Assembly (NCBI GenBank): GCA_005239165.1 | Contig: RAPG01000002.1 | Coordinates: 124,001-188,000 of the forward strand | Origin: Allopusillimonas ginsengisoli | Lineage (GTDB): Bacteria > Pseudomonadota > Gammaproteobacteria > Burkholderiales > Burkholderiaceae_B | Reading direction: 5' to 3' | Length of the DNA stretch: 64,000 nt | Part shown: one piece after another, positions 52,332 to 63,971 of the stretch | Position numbering within the stretch: the first letter of the stretch is position 1 | Layout of the letters: every line of letters starts with the position of its first letter | Made by a program: the position numbers and the translations under genes | Notes under the pieces: generated by a model | Seen by the model: the letters and a program-made list of their open reading frames with translations, nothing else | Databases searched by the model: none | What the model was told of the DNA's origin: nothing

Positions 52332-55111
52332 TTCACCTTTTTTTGTGTCTCGAGAAAATATCTGTGACGCATCGCATATTGATAAAAATACTGATCGTAC
52401 GTCAGACTAGCAATCCTCTGTAACTGATTCACTTCAAACTTTTGGTAATCAGCACCCTTATACCAACCGATATCTTGCGGACGCACAAGAAATGAGACCT
52501 TCTTCCATTCTTGATCCCCAGTTGTGATCCACTGGCTTCCTCTGAGAGGGACAAACTTTAGCGCACTACCGGCATTGATCGACTGTATATTGATAGAAAA
52601 TCGACCTTTCGCTATATCCTTATAATGGATGGTCAACTTGTGGACTGGAACATTGAAATAATCATCAAACTTCTGAGCCGGGAGTGCTAATACCATGTAT
52701 GCATTCTGTCGAGTTCCTCCATTTACCGGCTCAGGATGAACCTGATAACCATCGGAAAAGCCTCTTACTAGCTTCCCATCCACTTGTTTCGCGGCCTGCC
52801 AATCCGTGCCAGACAGACGAGAGACTCCATCGAAGTCGCCAGAGTCTCCAGGCAATATCCGGACAGCACTCCCAGTCTCGGGATTCTCCAGCAACACATC
52901 ATGAATTAGCGGCGACACTTTGCCCTCATGCCAATCAAGTTGAAGCAACAGTTCTTTTTTCGGATTCTGATCATAACGCAGCCAATAACCTGTGTCATAA
53001 AGATACAGCTTGTCCTTTAAAGCCTGTACACCCTGGTCGGAATATGACTGTATCTGTTTATCAGACAGCAACCTGGCAGCAGCTGCCAATTCAGGTACGC
53101 TAACCGCATGGGCGTTCAGTACATGCGTGCGATTCGGCACCTCCTCATAGAATTTCAATCCGCTTTTATCTATCGATACGAAGCCGCCTTGTTCGACAGG
53201 AACATCATATGCCGTAGCTGCTGCGGCAATATTCCCTTCGAGATCGCCTCTAAGCTTTTGTTTCTTGGCAAAGATCAAAGACTTCAATACATATGCTTGA
53301 CCAAACGCGGAAGGCCAGGGAGCTTTAGTGGCAATATCGTTATATACATTATCAAAATAATATTGATAAATATGAGCGCCGTTCACATTGTAATAATTCT
53401 TCGGATTCAACAACCAGTCTAATGCTGGTTCTCTTTTTATATCGGAAACATTCAAACCGAAGGTTTCCGCACCGGCCAAACCTTCTCCACTCAAAAGCTG
53501 CTCAGCTATTAAATAAGGAGAATAAGATGGCGTTCCCTTACCTCCGCTTGGATCAAACGTTCCGTTTTTACTCCATTTCGTATGGGAGTCAGCAAAGTGC
53601 TGCATCACCACGCCTTTCTTATCAAGAGAAAGAAGCGGAACTACTGGCGTATTCTTTAGACTTTGAACCTCGCTTTGAGGCTGGTTGATAATCTTTTGCG
53701 GAGAATCATTTTTTGCAAGATTCAAATAACCTTGGGCCAAAGCCGACCAGTCGCCGAAACGTGGATCCCATGTCGCAATCTTTCTCAGGTATTCACTGTG
53801 CTTTTCCGCGTACGTGAAACCCACCCAGTAACCTAAATCATTTACCCGGACCGGAATCATCCAGGTTCTCCAAATGTTTTCGCCAGTTAAATGCAAGTCA
53901 CCATCGCGCACGTCCTTAAATGCTATACCTGGTGCAATACTACGCTGCTGAACCGCGACGTTCCCTGCGTGATCGTCCAGATAATCGATGAAGAGATTAT
54001 AGTTGTTGCGCCGAAGGTTGTTCTTCCACTCAGCAGGCAATTCAAAATAGAAATAGGTGTGCGGCGCCCCAACTCGATCTGGAGTGTTATCAAGTTCAGA
54101 AGGTACCAAGCGTCGGACCGAGCGGTCATCAATCTTTTCCGCAGCGCTCCAGTCGGTACCCGCAATCCTAAGAGGCCCTTCCGCGTCGTCTGGCGCGCCC
54201 ACATCCAGCACGGCCTCCTTGCCAGTATCCGGATCCACAAGTCGAATTTTATCGATTGCTAGAGCGAGATTTTTGAATCCATAGGGATTTGCCAGCCTGA
54301 AAAGGAGTTCCTCTTTTTTAGGATTCAGGTCATATCTGAGCCAGTACCCCGTATCGTAAAGAGGCAGCCATCTATATAAGGTGTCCAGACCCACCTTAAG
54401 AGACTGCTTCACATCAGCCTCACCGGTAATATCAACCAGCTCCTTTAGCGCCAGCAAAACTCGCATATGGCCATTCAGTATGTGGCTGGGGTTATCGGCA
54501 GAAGCCGGTATTTCCTCGAACCACATATCAGCACCGGATTCGAATTGAAACCCACCCTTGCTGATCGGCGTCATTAATGAAACGGCCGCCCTTGTGGCTG
54601 CATCCAGAGCCTGCTTATTACCGTCAAGCCGATAAGCCGCAAGAAGCGCCTGGATTCCTGTGGCCTGGGCAAAGGCGCTCGACCAAGGACTCCGCATGGA
54701 AACGTCATTGTAGGTACTGTTAAAGCTGTACTCCCACACCCATAGACCGTGCGAGTCCTGCTTCAGGTTGCTCATCAACCATCGAATGCACGCCTCAAAT
54801 TTATCATGATCTTTAACAAGACCCAAACTGGAATCGTAAACCTCAATACCAGCATAACTCAAGGCGTACAGCGCAGTCCAAGCTGGGTGGTGGACCTTGC
54901 CTACGTTTTTAATCTCCAGCATAGGCACTCCTTCAGCATCAACAGTATGCCTGGCGCCATCCACATCTGTCTGAGCCCCCACGTCCACCTGAGCCCCTGA
55001 CCCAGACGCCTGCGCGAAGGTTTGGTCTGGAAGCCAAACTCCCAGAATAAAGATCAAGATCAATACTGCTCTCAATTTTTCTAGTACTGTATCCGCTATT
55101 GACATCACCAT
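52325..55111 (-). CDS. Exported protein with two D-glucuronyl C5-epimerase-like modules
   Basis: 928 residues. N-terminal signal sequence (hydrophobic 13-30, cleavage near TFAQA). Two homologous modules follow, each an alpha-barrel resembling the C-terminal domain of heparan/heparosan glucuronyl C5-epimerase and then a beta-sandwich. Module 1 (about 75-440) has SPWSSAFAQATGIQALLAAY, FEEIP, HILNGHMRVLLALKEL and LYDTGYWLRYDLNPKKE at 251-266; module 2 (about 530-905) has APWPSAFGQAYVLKSLIFA, FYEEVP, HVLNAHAVSVPEL and LYDTGYWLRYDQNPKKE at 704-720. The fold assignment is by motif resemblance. Probably acts in the periplasm on uronic acids of the polymer. Confidence 0.75.
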   Translation of the reverse strand: MVMSIADTVLEKLRAVLILIFILGVWLPDQTFAQASGSGAQVDVGAQTDVDGARHTVDAEGVPMLEIKNVGKVHHPAWTALYALSYAGIEVYDSSLGLVKDHDKFEACIRWLMSNLKQDSHGLWVWEYSFNSTYNDVSMRSPWSSAFAQATGIQALLAAYRLDGNKQALDAATRAAVSLMTPISKGGFQFESGADMWFEEIPASADNPSHILNGHMRVLLALKELVDITGEADVKQSLKVGLDTLYRWLPLYDTGYWLRYDLNPKKEELLFRLANPYGFKNLALAIDKIRLVDPDTGKEAVLDVGAPDDAEGPLRIAGTDWSAAEKIDDRSVRRLVPSELDNTPDRVGAPHTYFYFELPAEWKNNLRRNNYNLFIDYLDDHAGNVAVQQRSIAPGIAFKDVRDGDLHLTGENIWRTWMIPVRVNDLGYWVGFTYAEKHSEYLRKIATWDPRFGDWSALAQGYLNLAKNDSPQKIINQPQSEVQSLKNTPVVPLLSLDKKGVVMQHFADSHTKWSKNGTFDPSGGKGTPSYSPYLIAEQLLSGEGLAGAETFGLNVSDIKREPALDWLLNPKNYYNVNGAHIYQYYFDNVYNDIATKAPWPSAFGQAYVLKSLIFAKKQKLRGDLEGNIAAAATAYDVPVEQGGFVSIDKSGLKFYEEVPNRTHVLNAHAVSVPELAAAARLLSDKQIQSYSDQGVQALKDKLYLYDTGYWLRYDQNPKKELLLQLDWHEGKVSPLIHDVLLENPETGSAVRILPGDSGDFDGVSRLSGTDWQAAKQVDGKLVRGFSDGYQVHPEPVNGGTRQNAYMVLALPAQKFDDYFNVPVHKLTIHYKDIAKGRFSINIQSINAGSALKFVPLRGSQWITTGDQEWKKVSFLVRPQDIGWYKGADYQKFEVNQLQRIASLTYDQYFYQYAMRHRYFLETQKKVKW

Positions 55112-55124
55112 TTACTTCCCAAAC

Positions 55125-58082
55125 TCAGGATTTTCGTACAAGAAACGGGCTAATTGCATTCACATAGGCCATGCTTTGCATCAACCATGAAAAGTCGCCC
55201 CGTTTTTGCTGTAGCGAGCTACGCCATATTAGGCAGTCCTCTGATGCGAACGCCTCCTCGATAGCTGCTGCCATTTCTTTTGCGTTGCGCATGGGCCTGG
55301 TTAAACCAAACCCAGTTTCATGAACAAATCGGCGCAACTCCGGAGACTCATTTGCGATCATGGGCAGCCCAGCCTGCATAAACTCGAACAGTTTGTTTGG
55401 TGTGCAATAATATGAATTCAGATCTACGTGGGGATACGGGATAATGCCTAAATCCGCAGAAGCGCTATGCTGCACCAGCTCGGACGGTGGAACAGCATTC
55501 AAAAAGAACACTCGCTGATCCAACAAGCCGTGCTTCGCTGCCTTTTTCCGCAGGACTGCTCCAAAATCACCGAAGCCCAGCATTACAAGGTCAATAAGGG
55601 GATTTTTCACCAACGCCATCGCAGCGATGAGTGTTTCTAGATTTCTATTGGGTGAGAAACCGCCTTGATAAAGCAATATTTTCCTGTCAGGTGTCTGCCC
55701 TGTTTTTTCACGCAACAAATCATACTTGTATGTGGGATCGAAATCAGGCAGTGGGTCTAAGGCGTTCAGCATGGTAATAGGCTGCGGAATATCGTATCTC
55801 TTGGCCATCTCGAGGCCAATGGATTCGTTCACGGCGAAGACCAAGTCAGCATGCTTGATAAGGCGAGCTTCAGCTTCGGCACATATGCGAGTCTGTACTT
55901 TTGAAAAACTACGCTGCTCTGGATATAGCTCATGGGCATCGTAGACGAGAGGCACGTGTTTGTCGGCAGCTAGCTGGACTCCTGCCTCCAGAGTAGGCAA
56001 ATCATGCACCTGTATCAGGTCCGCCCCCACCTCTGCACCCGCTTTTTTGAAGGCCGTCGTAAACGGCAAAGGATCCGCGATATGACGATTACGGTACCGT
56101 AGCAACAGCGCTGCCCGATACGAAATCCAGTTCATGCGATGCGCCACGCGAAAAATACGACGCCAAACAAAATTAGCAATCCCAAGATTGTTGCAGCAGG
56201 CATTCAAAATGGAATTCAAACGATTTTGACGTTTCGCGTAAGCTAAGTAGGTTGGATTTGTCGGAATAATTTGATTAAGACCAATCCTAATTAAGCGTAT
56301 TCCTTCTGGCGTAATGGATTCCTCACGTTCAGCGGTATACGAAAGCGCAAACAGCGTTACTTTGCATCCCTCAGCTATCAAGCTCTGTGCCTGAGCCAGC
56401 ACCCTACGATCAAGGTGTTGGTCGTGGCACAACATCACCACACGAGCCCGCTCGTCCACCACATCGTACTCGCTGATCACAGCCTCGATCAGATCATCAG
56501 CTTCTGCAGTATTTACTTCTTCTCTTTTACTGAGCAAGTGTGCCTGAGCAACACTTATCTCCTCAACCTTACTCACAAGTCCTTGGATACTTGCTTTAAG
56601 ACTATCGAGCTCATCTGTGACCTTCTTAACACAGACATCATCCGTAGGCACCACGTTGCGGGCACGGCCTTCCAAGCCGTGAAACACTACTCGCATCAAA
56701 GACGCATCAACAAGGTGCTTTTCCCTATCAAGCGTCTCTTGCGTAGCACCAACGAAAGGCCGCTCTAGCGCCTGGGAGTCTAGCCAGACCGCCCCTATTA
56801 CTTGCGTATAAACGACATAGTCATCAATGTTGAGTTGGTGATAGCTGACACCACCAGACGGAGTACACTGAATAATCTGGCGTGGGTTCTCTTCTTCTAC
56901 TTCGACAGCCGACAATTCGACGTCGCCAGGTAGGCGAACCAATAAGCCGTAATAGCCGCGCCTAGCCTCGCGCGAGAAGGACAGGGTCGTTTCTGTCCCT
57001 CCATCCAACTCGATTTCTGTGGACAACATCTGACCGGCGCCATCTTCTACTGTCACAGTAAAAGTTTGCGCTGCTTCTGTACCGGAGCGCAGACGCACTC
57101 CTGTCTGGTTGCCATACATTGGCAACTGCACAATCAGTGATGCCTTCTCGCCAGTTACAGCCCGGGGATGCTCTGGATAGGGAATTAAGTTCTTGTGCCG
57201 ACCCGCATGTTGTAGATCGAGTTGATTCAGAGCCGCTTGGCAAAATTGGGCGGGCTGAACCGTTTTTAGCGACTGTGCACAGTCGTCCGCCTTGAAAAAG
57301 CACAACACTTCACTGTATTGACGCTCCAGCGGTCGGACTACCATCTCATTATAGATAACCGACCCCAACATTTCTGCCATGTCTGCGCTCAGCAGAGATG
57401 GGCTGGTTGGCTGATCGCCAGCTTCACCACACTCAGGGCACACCGCATCAATCCAACCTGACCACTCGTCCAGAACCTTCCGTCGCAGTTCAGTTTCTAT
57501 CGGATGATAGGGTGGCCAAGCCTCGCCTGTCAGGACAGCCGCTTCGGCGTGCCATCCCTCAGGGGCTCTCGCACAGAGTTCACGCCAATCGTAAGTTCTC
57601 ACATGCCAATTAGCATGATACACGTGGCCACAGCCGTGGCACTTAATGGCAGCATCCAATAGATGCTCACGGAAAGGTACGGTTATCGCAACCCAGTTCC
57701 TAGCAACACGAAAAAGCTGCTCCCAGGCCCGGGCCTCCAAGTCGACGGGCAAATGCTCGAACGTGTCGGTCGTCATGACCATGTCAACGGTCTTGTCACC
57801 ATAGGGCAACTGAGATGCATCACCTCTTATCGTCTGGAAATCACAGCGCGACAAAGCTTCTTCGCTAAAATCCAGACCGACCACAGGCCTATTGAGAGCT
57901 TGAATCACAGCTGAAGTGATCTTCCCGTCGCCACATCCAACGTCAAGGACAGTCTCGACTTCGACCGGTGTAAAGTCCGCGATCGCCTGGATCACGTTCT
58001 TCTGACCTAACTGTAAATCTTGGTCCCATACATGGGCAGATTCATAAAGACTTTTGGACTGACTCACAAGCTTAACTCCCAT
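55125..58082 (-). CDS. Methyltransferase-glycosyltransferase fusion protein
   Basis: 985 residues in three parts. A class I SAM methyltransferase domain (about 1-200) has VLDVGCGDGKI (46-56) and the DTFEHLP motif; it carries CHGCGHVYH (148-156) and, later, CPEC (215-218), which could bind zinc. A middle part (about 290-470) looks like beta-sandwich, followed by a short coiled-coil stretch (485-535). A GT4 glycosyltransferase (about 545-985) has VYDAHELYPEQRSF, LLYQGGFSPNRNLETLIAAM and SYYCTPNKLFEFMQAGLPMI. The architecture recalls chain-terminating proteins of ABC-exported polysaccharides. It overlaps wzt by 19 bp. Confidence 0.83.
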   Translation of the reverse strand: MGVKLVSQSKSLYESAHVWDQDLQLGQKNVIQAIADFTPVEVETVLDVGCGDGKITSAVIQALNRPVVGLDFSEEALSRCDFQTIRGDASQLPYGDKTVDMVMTTDTFEHLPVDLEARAWEQLFRVARNWVAITVPFREHLLDAAIKCHGCGHVYHANWHVRTYDWRELCARAPEGWHAEAAVLTGEAWPPYHPIETELRRKVLDEWSGWIDAVCPECGEAGDQPTSPSLLSADMAEMLGSVIYNEMVVRPLERQYSEVLCFFKADDCAQSLKTVQPAQFCQAALNQLDLQHAGRHKNLIPYPEHPRAVTGEKASLIVQLPMYGNQTGVRLRSGTEAAQTFTVTVEDGAGQMLSTEIELDGGTETTLSFSREARRGYYGLLVRLPGDVELSAVEVEEENPRQIIQCTPSGGVSYHQLNIDDYVVYTQVIGAVWLDSQALERPFVGATQETLDREKHLVDASLMRVVFHGLEGRARNVVPTDDVCVKKVTDELDSLKASIQGLVSKVEEISVAQAHLLSKREEVNTAEADDLIEAVISEYDVVDERARVVMLCHDQHLDRRVLAQAQSLIAEGCKVTLFALSYTAEREESITPEGIRLIRIGLNQIIPTNPTYLAYAKRQNRLNSILNACCNNLGIANFVWRRIFRVAHRMNWISYRAALLLRYRNRHIADPLPFTTAFKKAGAEVGADLIQVHDLPTLEAGVQLAADKHVPLVYDAHELYPEQRSFSKVQTRICAEAEARLIKHADLVFAVNESIGLEMAKRYDIPQPITMLNALDPLPDFDPTYKYDLLREKTGQTPDRKILLYQGGFSPNRNLETLIAAMALVKNPLIDLVMLGFGDFGAVLRKKAAKHGLLDQRVFFLNAVPPSELVQHSASADLGIIPYPHVDLNSYYCTPNKLFEFMQAGLPMIANESPELRRFVHETGFGLTRPMRNAKEMAAAIEEAFASEDCLIWRSSLQQKRGDFSWLMQSMAYVNAISPFLVRKS

Positions 58083-59842
58083 GTGGCAGGTTGATTAACC
58101 GTGCCAATTTCTACGCCAAGACCAGGAGGCGGCAAGACTTTCAAGGTATAACAGCGATCATGCAAATCGTAAGCTTCCGGCTCATGTGTGGAAGCAATGT
58201 TCAAATCTTTAAACAAGGCGACTGATACTACATAGTCACCCGGTCCCAGATATAATGGGTCGAACGCGACCTGAATCCGCCCATCTCCTTTCAGGATGCC
58301 CAGCTTAGACCCTTTCCGATTAGATGTGACTTGCATGGCGCACGATCCGTCCGGCCGGTATATGGCGACTACACCGACGGGATCGGCAATTGGCTCATCC
58401 GCCTTGTACGCGAGTACAGCGTAAGCAGACGCTCCACTAATCAATGTATGGCGACGCACATGTTCTTCATCAAAAAACCCGAATGCTTGGATGCCGATCG
58501 GTCCCGTCCCATAGCGATCTTCAGGAGCCAGCACCTGAAGATCCATTTCGGTAGCGCCGCTCGCTTCTCTGCCTTCGGACGAATCTGAAACTTGCTGCTC
58601 AGGGCATTGCACACGCACCTTCCGCCATGTCCGATCAGCACCGCTGGCAGGCTCCAATTCATGTAGGGGCTTGTAAACAGCCTCCCGTATATCGTACATC
58701 TCCAGAATCGCCTTATCTGTAACACTAGGCAAGTACTCTAATTCTATCCAGCGGTCTTTTGCACTGATTCCTGACCAATCTACCTGCAAGGGCGCGTGGA
58801 CGAATTTGCCACCAAAATCACCAAACTCACGGGCGCTCCTTTCGTTTAATTTCTTAATGCTGGACCAGTTCGTGACTCCCTTATCTACAATACAACGTGA
58901 GACGGCTTGCTCGTCTTCCAGAGCGACTTCAAACGCGTTGCGAGATCCACTCCCAAAAGTGATTTCCGACACTGCGATCGGCGAAGCCGGCGCGCTGCCG
59001 TTAGCCCCAATAAACCGATACAACACCAGACTTTCACGCCCCGAGTTGGCTAGCACATGTCGTTTTGATAACTGCATGCTGCGTGCACGCGCCCTAGCCT
59101 CCTCGTCTTCCCTTACGCTCGCAAGATAGGCCTTGCTGACAGGCAGAATATCTCCATCAGCTTTGACACAGCCTTTTTCTATCCATATTCCTCGATCACA
59201 AAGCATCTGAACCGCGCTCATATCGTGGGAAACAAAAAGAATCGTAGCGCCTTGTGACGTTAACTGACGCATCCGTTGAATACTCTTACCTACAAAGTAG
59301 GCATCACCGGCTCCCAATATCTCATCGATAATGAGTATCTCCGGCGTAATAGTTGTGGCCACCGCAAACGCCAGGCGAGCGTACATACCGGCCGAATACT
59401 CCCGCACGGGTCTTGCGATGAAGTCCTCCAATTCGGTAAAATCTACGATTTCATCAATCAATTCATCAACTTTTTTACGCGCCAGCCCTTGAAAGGCCAG
59501 TGAAGAGCGAATATTATCAAGCCCGGTGAAGTCAGGATGAAAGCCGGTCCCCAGCTCCATCAGCGCCTGAACATTTCCATTGACATGAATTTCACCCGTG
59601 TCTGGGCGCATTTGTCCCGAAATAACACGCAACAGCGTGCTCTTGCCCGCACCATTTCTCCCGATTAAAGCGACCTTTTCGCCTTGCTTGACTTCAAGGC
59701 TGATCTCGCGCAACGCCGAAAAAACATCATATCTTTTCGACGAAACATGAATCCCTAAGGCGTCCATCGCTCTCCAGCCGGGATGGTTGAATCGACGAAA
59801 CGATTTGACAGCTCGATCAATAGTGATTGCTTTGTCAGACAT
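58064..59842 (-). CDS. wzt: Polysaccharide ABC exporter ATPase Wzt with extended C-terminal domain
   Basis: ATPase of an O-polysaccharide exporter, 592 residues against about 400-430 for common Wzt proteins. NBD at 1-250: Walker A GRNGAGKST (61-69), signature REYSAGMYARLAFAVA, Walker B EILIIDEILGAGD. The carbohydrate-binding Wzt-C-like beta-sandwich lies at about 430-570, and an additional segment of about 130 residues (290-420) separates it from the ATPase. Wzt C-terminal domains recognise the non-reducing-end modification of the polymer, so the methyltransferase-glycosyltransferase gene overlapping its 3' end is a fitting partner. Its start overlaps wzm by 8 bp. Confidence 0.9.
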   Translation of the reverse strand: MSDKAITIDRAVKSFRRFNHPGWRAMDALGIHVSSKRYDVFSALREISLEVKQGEKVALIGRNGAGKSTLLRVISGQMRPDTGEIHVNGNVQALMELGTGFHPDFTGLDNIRSSLAFQGLARKKVDELIDEIVDFTELEDFIARPVREYSAGMYARLAFAVATTITPEILIIDEILGAGDAYFVGKSIQRMRQLTSQGATILFVSHDMSAVQMLCDRGIWIEKGCVKADGDILPVSKAYLASVREDEEARARARSMQLSKRHVLANSGRESLVLYRFIGANGSAPASPIAVSEITFGSGSRNAFEVALEDEQAVSRCIVDKGVTNWSSIKKLNERSAREFGDFGGKFVHAPLQVDWSGISAKDRWIELEYLPSVTDKAILEMYDIREAVYKPLHELEPASGADRTWRKVRVQCPEQQVSDSSEGREASGATEMDLQVLAPEDRYGTGPIGIQAFGFFDEEHVRRHTLISGASAYAVLAYKADEPIADPVGVVAIYRPDGSCAMQVTSNRKGSKLGILKGDGRIQVAFDPLYLGPGDYVVSVALFKDLNIASTHEPEAYDLHDRCYTLKVLPPPGLGVEIGTVNQPATWELSL

Positions 59843-60710
59843 AATCGGAAAAAAGTGGTTTAAGTCGCGAAATCAGACGGTAGCCCAACATAAATACGAT
59901 CAGGCTAAATGCCGCGAAAATAGCGAGATCATGAAAAGGAACTATATTCTCTAGTAGGCATGCTCGATACAGGTGCATCAGCCACGCTAAAGGGTTGAAA
60001 TCGAGTAGTGCCCTCATTCGCACAGGTACCATGGCATCTGTATAACCGATGGGGGAGACTAGCATCAGGAAAAGGATAAGAATTGGCGTTGCTTGTTGAA
60101 GATCACGGAAGAAAATCGTCAAGGTAGCGGTCATCCAGACGATCCCTATCGTCATAATGATCTGAAATATATACACTACAGGAACCAGCAAGTGCGTCCA
60201 GTACAGATGACCGTTATATAGTACGGCAAACCATACAAGAACCATTCCGAGCCCCATCGTCACATGCCCAACAATAACGTCTCGCGCTACAACCAGCTCA
60301 ATTGGAAATAATGTATTTCTTAATAAGCCTCGGTTCGCAACAATACTTGGCGTTCCGACGCCAAAGGCTTCTGAAAAGGCGAGGAATGGGACTAGGCCGC
60401 AGAAAATAACAAGCACATAACCGCTAGTTGCCAGACCTGGAATTTTCACTCCAAGCACATATACGTATACGAGCGAATACATGCCCAAAAACAACAATGG
60501 GTATAGCACAAGCCACACGGCACCCAATACATTTCCGATAAATCGGCCACGCAAGGCTTGTTGCGTAGTTGCAATCAGCAGCATCCTATGCTGATACAGC
60601 AAAGAGAAGGCAGACAAGAACAAACCCCTAGAGTTAGAAAAAAGAAAGCGGAAAATCCTCACTGACCAAAACGATGTTGAACAAGGCGATGCTCCACACT
60701 CGTGAGCCAA
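59835..60710 (-). CDS. wzm: Polysaccharide ABC exporter permease Wzm
   Basis: Inner-membrane ABC-2 permease (291 residues) with six hydrophobic helices. LRGRFIGNVLGAVWLVLYPLLFLGMYSLVYVYV is the conserved N-terminal signature; LFFRDLQQATPILILFLMLVSPIGY and the final LISRLKPLFSDYV are typical. The exact start is uncertain, since the first 40 residues are unlike other Wzm proteins and an internal Met (about 43) is possible. It forms the export channel with Wzt and follows wlbB by 12 bp. Confidence 0.9.
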   Translation of the reverse strand: MAHECGASPCSTSFWSVRIFRFLFSNSRGLFLSAFSLLYQHRMLLIATTQQALRGRFIGNVLGAVWLVLYPLLFLGMYSLVYVYVLGVKIPGLATSGYVLVIFCGLVPFLAFSEAFGVGTPSIVANRGLLRNTLFPIELVVARDVIVGHVTMGLGMVLVWFAVLYNGHLYWTHLLVPVVYIFQIIMTIGIVWMTATLTIFFRDLQQATPILILFLMLVSPIGYTDAMVPVRMRALLDFNPLAWLMHLYRACLLENIVPFHDLAIFAAFSLIVFMLGYRLISRLKPLFSDYV

Positions 60711-60722
60711 TGCCCACGTTAC

Positions 60723-62700
<1,978 letters not shown>

Positions 62701-62750
62701 TCAATGAACGGATCGTAGCATGTCATCGTAAGGTCATAAACCCAAAAATG

Positions 62751-63971
62751 TTACAAAACGTGGTTGCCAGGCAACGATTGTGGTGTCGTTCTACTACGTA
62801 AAACGCCCCAAAACGTAAGCAGCGCCACGATAAAAAACAACAAGGTGTTGTTGCGGCCCAGCATCATTTGCGTTTGCGCGAAAATCGTAAAACACCCCAC
62901 CAGCGACACACCACACACGGCCAGGTATTGTGCAACCGGGTCTGCTGACCTCAACCGCCGGCCAAAATACACCAGCGACAACACCACCAGCGCCAGCACG
63001 GGCACAAGCCCCAGCAGGCCCTGAAGTACCCAAAGCTCCAGAAACGTGTTGTGCGTGTTCGCGAGCTTTGTTACGGCGGGGGAGAACGCGCCGCTGGCCA
63101 CCAGGCGCTCCTTTTCTGTTTCGTAATCTGCCTCGCTCCAGCCCATGAGCGGCTTTTGCGGAATGATGACTTTGAGTGCGCGCCAGATCTCAAAACGTGC
63201 ACCCAATGAGGTCGCCGTGTTCCCCTGCCGGTACATTTGCACATCTTTCACGGCCAGCTCAAACCGGGACTCGACCATTGGTAAGGTAGACACAGTAATG
63301 GCACCAATCGCCATCACACCCAGCGAGGCCACAACCCACTTAACATTGGAGCGCCGTAAATAAGCCGTACAGAACACCAGTATGACGAACGGTAGCGCCA
63401 CCCAGCCACCGCGCGCGCCTGACAAGATAGACGCATAGCTTCCGCCAACCACACCCAACAGCAATGCCACCCGCCACAAACAGGGCTTGTAGAACAAGCG
63501 GTCACAGGCCACAAAACCGGCCGCACAGAAGACAGCCATCATGAGGGCCAGATCACCAAACTGTATGCCCCCGGTAAACCCGGCGGCTCTGGCTTCACCC
63601 AGTGAGTATCTTTCCCAGGCCGCGACGGCTCCGGCGGCTATTGCACCCACAATAAACCCGGCGTTCAGCCAGGTCAGTTTTACGGGATGGGCCAGCATCA
63701 GCAGAAAAATAGGAATCGCCAGCAGGTAACGGCTGGGCATATCCAAACTGGACAGATCATTGCCGTGATACAACCAGCTGACAGCTCCGGCCAGAAATAT
63801 GATCAGCAGCAGCGAAGCCATGATTTTATCGTCGCGCGCAAGCGAAATAGCTGGACGCAAGGCCAAGTAATAAAGACTAGCCGCCATCAGCAGCACGGCA
63901 CCCAGCGCATAGCCTCGCGGGGTGCCCAGCATAAACGCAAAGAACAAAAAAACTGAATATGACGCCCACAT
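62751..63971 (-). CDS. O-antigen ligase family membrane protein (right end near window edge)
   Basis: Polytopic inner-membrane protein of 406 residues from the ATG at 63971, with about ten helices. The large periplasmic loop carries MGWSEADYETEKERLVASGAFSPAVTKLANTHNTFLELWVLQG, with the H-N-x-F-L motif of the Wzy_C family (O-antigen ligases such as WaaL and polymerases). For an ABC-exported polymer a WaaL-type ligase is the more likely role. The frame continues open to the right edge, so the true start may lie outside the window. Confidence 0.82.
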   Translation of the reverse strand: MWASYSVFLFFAFMLGTPRGYALGAVLLMAASLYYLALRPAISLARDDKIMASLLLIIFLAGAVSWLYHGNDLSSLDMPSRYLLAIPIFLLMLAHPVKLTWLNAGFIVGAIAAGAVAAWERYSLGEARAAGFTGGIQFGDLALMMAVFCAAGFVACDRLFYKPCLWRVALLLGVVGGSYASILSGARGGWVALPFVILVFCTAYLRRSNVKWVVASLGVMAIGAITVSTLPMVESRFELAVKDVQMYRQGNTATSLGARFEIWRALKVIIPQKPLMGWSEADYETEKERLVASGAFSPAVTKLANTHNTFLELWVLQGLLGLVPVLALVVLSLVYFGRRLRSADPVAQYLAVCGVSLVGCFTIFAQTQMMLGRNNTLLFFIVALLTFWGVLRSRTTPQSLPGNHVL

